NCBI GenBank assembly: GCA_963575745.1
Contig: CAUYUJ010017961.1
Location: forward strand, 94,501-158,500
Source: Prorocentrum cordatum
Lineage: Eukaryota; Sar; Dinophyceae; Prorocentrales; Prorocentraceae
DNA length: 64,000 nucleotides
Reading direction: 5' to 3'
The notes under the pieces were generated by a model. It saw nothing but the letters and a program-made list of their open reading frames with translations, was not told where the DNA came from and did no database searches. Made by a program: the position numbers and the translations under genes. Positions within the stretch are counted from its first letter, which is position 1. Each line of letters starts with the position of its first letter. Shown here piece after piece: positions 1-11,100 of this stretch.

Positions 1-54
1 GGTCCTGACCCTACATGCAGACCCTACCAACGCACAGGCCTTAGCCCCACATAC

Positions 55-184
<130 letters not shown>

Positions 185-954
185 ACCCTCCATGCTCCAA
201 GTTTACAGACTATCGCCATACTACAGACCCTAAGAAGAGCCACGCATAAAAGCATAATCTTACCCACCCTTAGCACCCAGGACATAATTTTTGTTGCTAA
301 GGCCCTCATCTGGCTAAGAAGGCTCCAAGAGGACCCAGAGAGCGGTCACTGAGGGGGCCCAACGATTCACCCGCGCGCGCCTCGATCTAACCGCGACCCG
401 CCCACGACCACCTCTTCGCGACCCATCGGCGCCGCCGACCGCCCGCGACACGCCCGCGCCGCGACCCGCATGCGCCGCGAACCACCTGCGCCGCGACCCA
501 TCCGCTGGGACGACGACGACATCGACAGACTGAATCCCTCACAGTGGATCTCCACTACAGCCACGCACCCAGGGACACTGCAAGGCCATTCGCACCGCAT
601 TCTGATCAGAAGTAGGGCAGGGGCTGGGCGAACGGAGGTGACACGAGGCAAATAATATGCTGAGGGTGGGGGTGGCCGTTTCTGAGCGAGAGGAAAGGTT
701 TGACAGATTGACAAGTTGGCGGTTGGCGTCAGCCGACACATGCCATCCAAAAAACTGTTTATCTCGCTAGCCACTTGGTCCATGCCGGAGCGAGGCCGTG
801 GAAATGTGCGTTCATCCAGTGGGGCGCTCTGATATCCAGCTTTGACGGCTTTCAACAGCTTGGACACCCGAGGATTCCTGCCGAGCCCCAGGAGCTTGAC
901 GAAGCCATCAGCGCATATCCGATGCCCACATAGAATGTAGTCCACAGCCTTCGC
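185..954. other. Unassigned sequence
   Basis: GC-rich, not repetitive. Open frames on both strands have Arg/Pro-rich compositions typical of random GC-rich DNA. I see no domain or RNA gene. Confidence 0.5.
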
Positions 955-1195
955 TGGTCGTCGTCGTTGGTCGCCGTCGTCGTTGTCGACGTCGTCGGCC
1001 GGTGTCGTCGTCGTCGTCGTCTGTCGTCGGCGTCGTCTCGACCGTCGTTGCCGTTGTCGTCTTCTTCGCTGGTCGTCGTCGTCGTCGGCCGTTGTCATCG
1101 TCGACGTCGTCGTCGTCGTTGGTCCTGGTCGTCGCTGTCGGCCGAGGTCGTCGTCGTCGGCCAGCGCCGTCGTCGCTGCTGGTCGTCGGGGGAGG
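955..1195. repeat. GTC/GAC triplet-rich low-complexity tract
   Basis: Degenerate GTCGTC repeats. They open every frame on both strands (poly-Val, poly-Ser, poly-Asp/Thr/Arg), so the long ORFs here are artefacts. Bases 1196-1700 that follow are unassigned. Confidence 0.9.
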
Positions 1196-1699
1196 CAGGG
1201 AGGAGCAACATCGGGCGAACGCGCGGCCTTGTTCGGATGGTCGGGCGTCTGGCCGTTCACGCCGATGATGCCCTGGTGGGCGCGCAGGGTGCGCAGCCGC
1301 TCGAAGACCTGTGCAGCGGCGCCCCCACTCATCCAGGGATGGCCTACTATCCATACCGACCCCGTCGCGTCTGCCCTGCGCGGGCGGAAGAAGGTGAAAC
1401 GCTACGAAAAGCGGGGTGCGGGAGGTCTTCTGGGGTGCGGGGAGATGCCTACTATCCATTATTATTGGAGGGCCCTCTGCCAGTCCGCCCCCCCTCCTCA
1501 TCCACTTACTCCTCCCCATCATCACCCTCATCCTCTTTCTTATCCTCCTCCACCCCCGGCCGGTTTGAATCCCTGGCGACGTTCCGATCCTGGTCGGGTT
1601 TCGTGATGGAGGCGAGCTGCGCGCGGTCCTTCACGAGGGCCTCGAAGCTCTCGCTGGGCTGGTGGAAGTGCTTGAAGCATGATGCCCTGCCCCGCTCTG

Positions 1700-1990
1700 C
1701 ATGGGGCTGCGGAGGACAAGGGCGAGGATGAAACTGAGGGGGGCGAGGACGAGGAAGATGAGGGGGAGGGGGAAGACAGGAGAAAGGACGGAGGGAAGGG
1801 AGCGGGCAGGGGGAGGAAGAAGACGGGGGAAAGGACGGAGGGAGGGGAGGGGGCAGGGGGCGGGGCAGGGCGACGACGAGGGCGAGAAGCAGGAGGACGA
1901 TGAGGGGGGAGCAGGGAGAGGAGGATGATGATGAGGAGAGAGATGAGGACGCGGAGAAGGAGGATGAGGGAGCGAGGGAAGAGGGGGGGA
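1700..1990. repeat. Polypurine GGGGA/GGA low-complexity tract
   Basis: Almost pure purine on the plus strand. Poly-Pro/Ser and Glu/Gly ORFs here are compositional. Confidence 0.85.
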
Positions 1991-2034
1991 AGTAAGGCAT
2001 GAGAAGCGGGGGAACACCGTTAGGGCAGATTTCG

Positions 2035-2090
2035 GGTGGGTCGGGCGGGCGGACCCTGACGGGCGGGTCGAGCGGGCGGTTCGCGAATGC
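2035..2090. repeat. Stray copy of the GGGCGGGTCGGGCGG repeat
   Basis: Contains GGACCCTGACGGGCGGGTCG and neighbouring GGTCGGGCGGGCGG, the same unit that forms the array at 19040-19515. Confidence 0.75.
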
Positions 2091-2204
2091 GTGAGTCTTG
2101 CACGCATGGCCAGGAAGTCTCGATCGAGATCGCAGCGCCTAAGAAAATGATCCCAGTGCGACCCTACCTGGGAGTTGGAGCCCCTAGGAAAGCAGCATTA
2201 GTAG

Positions 2205-2600
2205 TAACAGTAAAGCTAAGCTATAAGCTAAAGCTAAGCTAAACGTTAGCTAAACTACAGTTAAGCTAAATCTAAGCTAAAGCTAAGCTAAAGCTAAACC
2301 TAAGCTAAAGCTCAGCTAAAGCTCAGCTGAAGCTAAGTTAAGCTCAAGCTAAGCTAAAGCTAAGCTAAAACTAAGCTAACGCTAAGCTAAATCTAAGCTA
2401 AAGCTAAGCTAAAGCTAAGCTAAAGCTAAGCTAAAGCTAAGCTAAAGCTAAGCTGACTATAAGATGCAATTGAGATAAAGCGAAGCTAAACCTAAGCTAA
2501 CGCTAAGCTAAATATAAGCCAGAGCTAATCTAACGCTAAGCTAAAGCTAAGCTCAGGCTAAGCTAAAGCTAAGCTAAAGCTAAAGCTAAAGCTCCCAGGC
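2205..2600. repeat. 11-bp satellite, unit CTAAGCTAAAG
   Basis: About 400 bp of CTAAGCTAAAG units with 6-bp AAGCTA variants and a short break near 2457-2480. It is rich in AGCT palindromes and much lower in GC than its surroundings. No coding potential. Confidence 0.93.
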
Positions 2601-3479
2601 GACTGGGGAAACCGCTCCCAGGGGACTGGGGGAACCGCCCAGGAGGGCGAGTTGCACTGCCCGGCCCCTTTAAGAAAGAGAGTAAGAACCCTCTAGGCAG
2701 AGCCTAGGTAGGAAGTAAAAAACACCCCCAGGCGAGAGCGCGATTCCTGAAAGGTGAGGGCGTTGCGCCTGAATACATATTCATGATCATCTCTCCCTCC
2801 CTCCTTCGCCCCCCTCGCCCCCTCCCTCCCTCATCCTTCCTTATTACACCTCTTGATCTGATCCCTCATCCTCCTCCTGCCCCTCCCTGCCCCGTGGGTC
2901 CTGCGAGACTGCGCGCCCCGTCGGATAGAGCACGGGCAGCGTTTGGCGACGAGCACCGCGAGCGTGTCCCGCACTCTCTGCTCCAGCTCGTCGTCGTCGT
3001 CGGTCCGCCGTCGCGGTCGCCGGCGAGCTTTCCGAGGAACGATCTCTGAGACGGGGCCTCGAAGATGCGGCCCTGTGGGGCGTGGCCCCAATGATGGGCC
3101 TCCTGTCCAGGGGCCCCTCAGGACCACATCCCTCAGGACTGGATTTTCGGGGCCCCGACTGGGTGCGGCGCAGGAGGAGCTGCTGGGGGATCCACTTTCT
3201 TGTCGTTGCCTCTATCGGATAAGGCGCGCCGCTTCTGGGCTGGGGGGTCAACTCCTCTCTCGTCACCGCTATCGGATAAAACTGCCCTTCGAGCCAACAT
3301 GGCTGGGGCGCCAGACGTGGGGCTGGGGCGCCATGGCGAGGCCGCGAATAGAGGAGTTGGAGGCGGTGGAGGACGAGGTCCAGGTGGAGACGGGAGAGGA
3401 CGAGAAGGGTGACGAGAAGGAGGAAGAGGAGGAGAAAGGAAGGGGGAGGCTCGAGGCAATGGGGCCACCACGTCAACGA
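2601..3479. other. Unassigned sequence
   Basis: Starts with an imperfect 27-bp duplication (GCTCCCAGGNGACTGGGGRA, 2592-2640). Nothing else is recognised. ORFs overlap on both strands and lack domain-like sequence. Confidence 0.5.
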
Positions 3480-3592
3480 GATGGAGGAGGAGGAGGAGGA
3501 GAAGGAGGAGGAGGAGGATGAGGAGGAGGAGGAGGGGGGAGGAGGAGGAGAAGAAGGAGAAGGAGAAGGAGGAGGAGGAGGAGGAGAATGAG
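3480..3592. repeat. (GGA)n tract
   Basis: GGA/GAA-rich run reading as poly-Glu/Gly on plus and poly-Ser/Leu on minus. Confidence 0.9.
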
Positions 3593-3661
3593 GGCGCCCG
3601 CGTCGGGGTCACCACGTTAACGAGGTACGAGCCTCCAGTGCCTCCATCATCCCCTCTCTAA

Positions 3662-4312
3662 TCATCTCTCACCTCCATCGTCTTCATCCTCATCTCTCAC
3701 CTTCCCTCGTCTCCTTCTCCATCCCTCACCTCCCTCATCTCCTCCCTCCTCCTCGCCCATTCTTTCCAGTGGGGCCACCTTGTGAGGTATGCGCGCCACG
3801 TAGATCATCTTAGACTTGTCCTTGATCACCTTAGACTTGTCCATGATCACCTTAGACTTGTCCTTGATCACCTTAGACTTGTCGTTGATCACCTTAGACT
3901 TGTGAAGGATCACCTTAGACTTGTCGTTGATCACCTTAGACATGTCGTTGATCACCTGAGACTTGTTGATGATCACCTTAGACTTGTGAGGGATCACCTT
4001 AGACTTGTTGATGATCACCTTAGACGTGTTGATCACCTTAGACGTGTTGATCACCTTAGACTTGTTGTTGATCAACTTCTTAGTGGAATCATCCTCATCA
4101 GAGTCACTAAGTTCAGTGATCGAAGCTGGCATGCTCGGGCGGACTCTGGATGGCCAAAACGGCTGTGGCATGACCCCGCTCCGAGGGGTCATTGGTGGTG
4201 GCCCCCGAGAGTCGGTCGTAGAGGGAGGGGGAGGACGAGGAGGACGAGGAGGAATATGACGACGGCGCGACGTCACCGGAAGGGGGTCCAGCGTTTTTCC
4301 ACCGACCCGCAT
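3662..4312 (-). CDS. Hypothetical protein with KSKVI octapeptide repeats
   Basis: A 216-residue frame with an ATG at 4312. The first 60 residues are Pro/Arg-rich, followed by an acidic serine patch (ITELSDSDEDDSTKK) of the kind seen at CK2 sites. About a dozen 6- to 8-residue repeats of the type KSKVI-N/I-D follow, and the C-terminus is acidic/glycine-rich. The repeats come from the 24/18-bp minisatellite at 3803-4075, whose period is always a multiple of three, so the plus strand is open there too (HLRLV repeats). It lies just downstream of the ORF at 4352-5098 on the same strand and could be a further exon of the same gene. Family not recognised. It may equally be satellite DNA that happens to stay open. 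Confidence 0.3.
   Translation of the reverse strand: MRVGGKTLDPLPVTSRRRHIPPRPPRPPPPSTTDSRGPPPMTPRSGVMPQPFWPSRVRPSMPASITELSDSDEDDSTKKLINNKSKVINTSKVINTSKVIINKSKVIPHKSKVIINKSQVINDMSKVINDKSKVILHKSKVINDKSKVIKDKSKVIMDKSKVIKDKSKMIYVARIPHKVAPLERMGEEEGGDEGGEGWRRRRGKVRDEDEDDGGER
3803..4075. repeat. 24-bp/18-bp minisatellite GATCACCTTAGACTTGT
   Basis: About thirteen units of GATCACCTTAGACTTGT plus a 7-bp variable part (24 bp), shortening to 18 bp near 4020-4050. All periods are multiples of three. Confidence 0.95.
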
Positions 4313-4351
4313 CGAGCCCAGAATCTGGCAGCAGTCGAACCGCTCACGGAC

Positions 4352-5098
4352 CTATGCGGCACGCTCGGGACGCTCACCACTCGCCCTGAATTTGATCTTC
4401 AAGTTGATCTCATCTGCTCTCTCCTCGGGGTCCGATGTCACCCTCCCTCTTCTCCCCGCCTCCTCTCCCTCTCCCTGTCGCTCCGTCCCTCCCCCTCTCT
4501 CTTCCTCCCTCCTCCCGTCGTTCATGATTTTTCCCGCCTCCCTCCTTTCTCTTCCATCCCTCATTTTTTTCCCCCATCTCTCCGTGAGCTCCACAGGAAT
4601 GACTATCACGATGTTACCCGTATCGATTTTGTTCACGGTCACGTCTCCGACTGGGTCGAGGATGCTGCTGTTAGGGGGATCCTCCTCTCCGGGCTGCCGG
4701 TTCTGGATCGAGAGGTCCCCGTTGTCAGCAACTTGAAAAGTACAAGGGGGGCGACGCGTGTGGAAAAAGGAAGAGGAGGAGGAGCAGGAGGAGGAATAAA
4801 GGGAGGAGGAGGAGGAGGAGGAGGAGGAGGAGGAGCAATAATGAGGAGGAGGAAGAGGAGGAGGAGGAGGAGGAGGAGGAGGAGGAGGACATGGAGGAGG
4901 ACATGGAGGAGGACATGGGGGAGGACATGGAGGAGGAGGAGGAGGAGGAGGAGGAGGAGGACCTTCCACCACGACCCTCCTGCGCGGGCGCTTCTTGGGC
5001 GCAGGCTCGGCCGCCATCGCAGCGATCTCTGCCGAAGGGGGCAGCATGCGCGGCGGAGCGGGGCCGGCGTGCGACGAAGCGGGGGCCCCCGACGCCAT
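4352..5098 (-). CDS. Hypothetical protein with basic, poly-Pro and poly-Ser tracts
   Basis: A 248-residue frame starting at a true ATG (5098). The N-terminus is Ala/Pro-rich and leads to a basic cluster KKRPRRRVVVEG near residue 35, a plausible nuclear localisation signal. Poly-Pro and poly-Ser tracts encoded by GGA repeats follow. After them comes a non-repetitive, balanced stretch (about residues 115-165) containing VADNGDLSIQNRQPGEED and VNKIDTGNIVIVIPVEL, and then an Arg/Glu/Gly-rich tail. The balanced stretch is the only part that looks selected. No family recognised. It could be an exon of a host gene, together with 3662-4312, or a chance frame. Confidence 0.3.
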   Translation of the reverse strand: MASGAPASSHAGPAPPRMLPPSAEIAAMAAEPAPKKRPRRRVVVEGPPPPPPPPPPPCPPPCPPPCPPPCPPPPPPPPPPPLPPPHYCSSSSSSSSSSSLYSSSCSSSSSFFHTRRPPCTFQVADNGDLSIQNRQPGEEDPPNSSILDPVGDVTVNKIDTGNIVIVIPVELTERWGKKMRDGRERREAGKIMNDGRREEERGGGTERQGEGEEAGRRGRVTSDPEERADEINLKIKFRASGERPERAA

Positions 5099-5152
5099 TT
5101 TTCCTGCGATCCCCGAACAGCCTCGGAACAGAGGAGCGGAGGAGGGGCGCCG

Positions 5153-8100
5153 TCACCGTCGTCGTCGCCGTCGCCCTCGCCGTCGCCGAGTGCCGTCCTC
5201 TCCACGTCGCGGAGTGCCGTCCTCGCCGTCGCCCTCGTCCTCGTCGTCGTAATCGTCGTGCTCGGCGTCGCCATCCGCGGCGTCGGCGGCGGCGACGACG
5301 ACGACGAGGGGTGAGAGAGGGAGGGGGAGCGAGGGTGATGGAGGAGGGAGGGTGAGTGAGGGAGGGAGAGTGAGCGAGGGAGGGAGGGTGAGCGAGGGTG
5401 AAAAGAAGAGGGAGGATGAGGAGGAGGAGGAGGAGGAGGAGGAGGAGGAAAAGGAGGAACCTGAGGGAGGGAGGGGGGGAGGAATAGGAGGGAGGGAAGA
5501 AGGCTGAGGAGGGAGATGAGGGAGGAGGGAGGGGGGGAAGGATGAGGAGGATGATGAGGAAGATGGGGAGGGCGGAAGATGAAGGGGGGAAGGAAGGACG
5601 AGGATCAAGATGAGGGAGGGAGGGGGCGAGGAGGAAGGAAGATGAGGGAGGAAAATGAGTGAGGGAGGGGGGGGAGGGGGATGAGGAGGAGGGGGGAGGA
5701 GGAGGAGGAGGAGGAGGAGGAGGAGGAGGAGGAGGAGGAGGAGGAGGAGGGGGAGGAGGAGGAGGAGGAGGAGGAGGAGGAGGAGGAGGAGGAGGAAAGA
5801 CGGAGGAAAGACGGAGGAGGAAGAGGAGGAAGAGGAGGAGGAGGAGGATGAGGAGGAAAAAGACAAATATTGGTCGGGTGTTGCGCCTCTGTTGGAGTGT
5901 TGATTGCAATGAGCCTGCGTTGCTCGGGGCTTGGCCACTCCGGGAGCGTGCCTGTCCCGGTCCGGGGGGGGACTCGGAGGAAGGGGGGCATCGAGGACCT
6001 GCCTCAGATCCTCGGGAAGAGGCCCAGGAGGAGAGGAGGAGGAAGGAGGAGAAAGACCAGGGGGAAGAGGAAGAGACGGAGAGAGAGAACCCCTGGGCTC
6101 GACCGAACCTCCTCCTGTGTCGGCTCTCTCGGCCTCGGTCTGAGATCGAGCAGGGCTTGGAGGAGCGTTGACTGACCGATCGCCTTCTGAAGGCGGCCCC
6201 TCCGAAATCGACGGCAGACCCGTCCGCTCTGATCCCGGCTGCGCCACGACCGATCCGGCACGAGATTGGTCTCCCCGGGACGGCCTTCGGGGAAGGCCGA
6301 GGGGCCCCGTGACCGCAAGGGCCTGGGGTCGGGACTCCGGCTCGGGATCGTCTCTCGGAGCGGGTCCTGGTCCTGGAACCTGGGGCCCAGCATCGAGGTC
6401 GGCTTGGGCCGCCTCGTCCCAGGCGCTGTCAGGCGGAGCCCCTTCCCGTTGGACGTCCACCGCCGTCGCACGGCGAGCCTGGACGGCCTGCAGGAGTTCC
6501 TGCCAGCGCGGATCCTCGGCCAGCTGAAGGCCGTACTCTTCTTCTGGACTGGCCAGTCGGATCTGCTCGGCCGAGCACTTCCAGAGCCTGGCCCGGACAG
6601 CCACCCAGACCGTGCCCCCCTCGGCCAGAACCACGACCCCGGGACCCGTCCAGCCCGCCCGGCGTCGTCCGAGGGCGTCGGCACGAGACGACATGCGGGT
6701 AAAGTGACGCCAGACAAACACCCATTGACCTGGGGTGAACCCACGGTTCCCTGGAGTCCTGGCCCGACTGGCTCGAGAGATGTTGTCCCGAGCGGTCGCC
6801 TCCATCGCCATCCTCCGGGCGGCCGCCCGGATGGCGTGGGCCCGGGCAAACTCGGCCCTGGCCTCGTCTTGTTCCGAGGATGGGCTGGTGACATCTTGCC
6901 ACCCTGGCAGCGCCTTGTGGTCGTCAGAAAGCAGCTCATGAGGGAGTCGAGGGTTTTCTCCGAACACGAGTTGGAGAGGAGAGAAGCCCCCGCGATGCCA
7001 AAACCGATTCTTATGGGCGACCAGCTCGAAGATCAAGTCGTCCAGCTCCTGAAGGCTAGCTGGAAGGGCGGCCCCGGTTTCTAACTCGGCCCGGACCCGC
7101 TTCTTGACCCAGCCCCCGCGGCGTTCCACCCTGCCGTTTTGCCACGGAGAGTCGGCGTCGCAAACATGGTGACAAACTCCCCACTGCTCCAGGCCCTGGG
7201 CAAACCTGGCTCCAAACTCGGAGCCACCATCAGAAATCAAAAGGTGAGGGGCCCCCAAGGGCCTGACCCAGGACCGCAGGAACTCGGACCACACGGCAGC
7301 CGCAGTCGCACTCCCTACTCTCGAAACTACCTGAAGATTGGAACCATGATCAACTATGTTCAAGTACGGGTACGTGGTTCCCTGAAACTCCAGATAGAAG
7401 AGGTCCACTCCGACGATGTGGTTAAAACGAAACGTTCTAGGAAGCGCCACTTTCCGATGGGCTCCCGATCGAGAGCTCTCGGCACAGTCGGAGCACGCAA
7501 ACTCACGGCGCACCCATCTGATGAGTCGTTGTTTCGCTCCCCCGGCCCGGAGCTCTCTGACGAACTTGCGATTGTCGGGGTGCCCCATGTTGCAATGAAG
7601 CTTGTAGATCAGCCACTTCTCGTCCTCTGAGGGCCCCGGGTCGGGTGGTTCTCTCCCGGGGCCGTCCGGCTTGGCCCCCTTGGAGGGCCTTGTCTCTGGC
7701 TCGTCGTCACTCTCGCCAGAGGCGTCGGGGCCCCCGGCTTCCTCTCTAACTTCCCCGGCCTCCGCAGCACCAACATCGTCGCCTTCCGCCAGCTCCGCCC
7801 AGGTAGCCTGTCGGGACTGGGAAGCCCCGGACCAATGCTCGGAAACGGCCCGGGCCACGGTCCTGACGAAGGCGGGTGGGTGCCGGCCTGCTCGGGCGGT
7901 CACTGAACCCCCCTCGAGCACCGCGTGCTCGCGACCCCCCATGCACAGATGTCCGTCCAACAGGCGAAGGGCGCGTGGGTGGTTCGACAGAATGCCGGTC
8001 GGCTTCTTGTTAAGTCCTCGGGCGTCTACTTGTAAGCCGAACTGGCACATATCAACCCTAACCCGCTGCACCCCCGGGAGTCCCCAGACACACTTCAGCA

Positions 8101-11100
8101 CGAAAGTCCCCCATGATGAGGCGTAGAGGGGGTGTTCGAACGCGAAGTTGCGTCCGTGGCGTACCTGATAGGACGCGATCTCCATGCAGAGTATCAGATC
8201 CCGAAGCCCCTCGGACATCAGTCGGTCCCAGTCGGCCGGATCCATCCGATCACGATTGATTCGATGCATGGCCGAGAACGCGCGACATTCCGAACACAAC
8301 CATATCATCTGCGGGCGATCGGATCGGATAGCTCTCCACAGCTGCTCCACGTCCTCCTTACTGGAGGAGTCCCATCCTACTTTGCGGCCCCACGAGGACC
8401 TCACTCCCAAAGGAGCCCCCAGCTTCTCGACCACTGGGGCCATGCGAGGAGGAGAGAAGACCTCCATAAACACCACCCTGGGCCTGGAACTGCGACTCGA
8501 CGCGACGAAGGAGCCTTCCCCGAGACACCCGGTCGCCTTGACAGCTGCCTCGCCGAGAGCTTTCCTAACCCGAGAGCCGCAGGCAACCTCATGGTCGTCA
8601 TTAGTCAGATCCCCATCGAGCCAATCGAGGCCCGCAAGACCTTCTTTGGAGGAGGAGGTTGGGGAGGATAAAGGACATGTTCGGACGCTCTCGCGAGCGC
8701 CAGCGTCAGAAGCAGTGCGCGCACAGCCGGAAAAAGCATGAGCAAATCCCTGCGCTCCGGCTCGGGTGCCTCGCCCTGAGCCGCAGAGAGGTGCTAGCAA
8801 CTCTGGAGGCGCCCCTGCACCTAGATCTCGGTGCTCCCGACCTCGTCGACCACCTCCCAGTGCACCTCGATATCCTGCCCGCTCGCTGGCTGCTGAACCT
8901 CGGTCGCGGAGGTGGTCGTCGTGGTCTGGTCGGCCTCGGCCCCCGACGACATAGCACCCGCCTGTGAGCCCGAAGCCTCCGCCTGGCTGCTCGTTGCCTG
9001 GTTGTTGGCCATGTGCACCAGGCCCATCACCGCTGCGCCGATCTCGACGACCATGTGGGTGAGCTGCGCCACTGCCTGCTCCTAGTTCGAGACCGAGATC
9101 GACATCGCACTCATGTGATTCGAGATCTCGTCGATCACGTCGCCCATCGGCTCCAAGCCCTCGAGGATGCGGCGAATACGCACCACTCCTTGGGAGATCT
9201 GCTGCATCCCTTCCTCGACTTGGCTGGGGTTCTGGAGCTGATGGCGCGAGTACTCCCCGATCTGCTCCACAATCTCGCGAACTCGCCCGAGCTGCTGCAT
9301 GCCCTCTGGGATCTGGTACAGGTGCCACTGCAGGGTGTTGAGGTAGCCGTTCAGGTCGTTCACCGTCTGGAGCGCCGCCGTCCCCGCCTGGAAGCCGGGG
9401 TTCTGCTCCAGGGCCCGCGCCGCCCGGTCCGTCGAGTCCGCTGCGCGACGGGCTGCCTGAGCAGCGGACTCTGGTCGCTCTGCGGGCACATCGCCATCCT
9501 GCCGATCGCCTCGCCTCACGAACGTGCCATCGATCTTCTTGCCGCAGAATCGGCACTTCTTGCCGGAGCCGCATTGATTGCCGTACCCGATGAGCTCCGA
9601 GTGGTTGCAGAAGGGAGGCGGCTTGGATGGTAGCCGAGCCCTCTCTGGTATGGCCTTTACCTTTGGCGGAGGGAGTCCGTGCACTGGTCCAGTAGGTGCT
9701 GCCGCTGCTGCCGGTACTGCCGCAGGCGCTGTAGCTCCCTGACTGTGGTTCGTCATGCCCTGGTCCTCGTCGTCGCCGTAGTTGGTCCTCGTCGTCGCCG
9801 TAGTTGGTCCCTGGAGGCGCCCCTGGGTTCGGCGAGCCTCGGTCTCCCGGGGCCTGAGGCGGCAACGCCCTCGATGGCCCCTGTGCCTGAGGAGTCGGTC
9901 CCACCAGGCCCTGAGGAGCCTGCGGTTGGGACGCCTGCATCATCGCCGCCTGGGGAAGGGGGCCGCGCCATCGCTGCCCCTGCCGCTCCGCGCAGCACAG
10001 GCTGGGGCATTCCGCTCGAGGCGGCTGCTGGGCTCGCACCCGGAGGAGGGTGTAGCCGCGGAGGCGGCGGGCGGTGCCCCGTCCGCCAGGTGGCCCACGA
10101 TCGCGTTGCTGGGGGTGCCCGCCGGTCCGGCGCGGGCAACTGCCTGAGCCCACGTCATCCGCTGAAGAGGAACTTGACTTGGCACGCCTGGCTGCTGAGG
10201 CGCTGCTGTCGTCTGCGGCCGACCCGGGGTCGGCACTGGCGCTGCTTCCGCACGGGCCTGCTCCTCCGAGATCCGACGCTGCACCTCCTCGTCCCACCCC
10301 TCCGGGACAGGCCAGGCTGGTGGGCCCTGCGGAGGACCCTCCGCCGGATCCGCGTCCTCGTCGGCGTCGTTGCCGTTGTTGTCGCCTGCGGGCGTCGGAG
10401 CACCGACGCCTCGGAACCTGGGAGCTGCTCGGGCCTGCAGGACCAGCGCCATGCTCCACAGGAGGCAGAGGATGCCCATCTCTGCTGAGACGATGGACCT
10501 CGATGGTAGCCCGCGGGCTGGGTGCACGTGAAAGCCTGAAAGTCTTTCGCCTGAGACTCGAGCCAAAAGAGGCCGCGGAAAGGATGCATGCCAGGCCCCA
10601 CGGGCCCACGATGGCATCGAGAGCTCCGGTCTCCCCGCGGTCTCCGGCGCGATGGACCTTAGCGCGACAAAACGATCCTGAGCCCGTTGCCTGTTCGAGG
10701 CGGGCCCGCTGGGCCCAGGACCCGACGAGGAGGATAAGGAGGGCAAAGACGAGCGGTGCGAGCGAGCACGTGAAATTGTAGAACCCCTGGCGGCTACCGA
10801 ACTCCGATCTGCTCGACATCCTCCTGGGCCTGGCACCTGGCCTAGTCGAACGAAGCCTGGACCTGCTTCTATAAGGGGGGAGGTTGAGGGAGATCATGTA
10901 GCTCGCAATCGTTCCGTCAGCCAGCATCTTCGGAGGCTTCCCACTACCAAATACGAATGAGCTCTCCGTGAGAAAGGGGTATCGCTTCAGAGCTGAGGCT
11001 GGCGCGGTCGCAGGCTCCTCGAGCGGTCGGGCGATCTCGACCATCCGATGCCCAGAGCCTAAACGCGTCATGTCTACCGTGGTCCGCAGAGCTCCTGACC

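Noticed and set aside
955-1731. Overlapping 200-320-codon ORFs on both strands
   Set aside because: All derive from GTC/GAC triplet repeats; homopolymeric Val, Ser, Asp, Thr and Arg with no domain.
10150-10479. Signal-peptide-like start MGILCLLWSMALVLQARA on the minus strand, suggesting a secreted protein
   Set aside because: It lies inside the Copia-like polyprotein region, in the same shifted frame that carries other damaged polyprotein sequence, and runs into a stop at 9940. More likely part of the frameshifted element.
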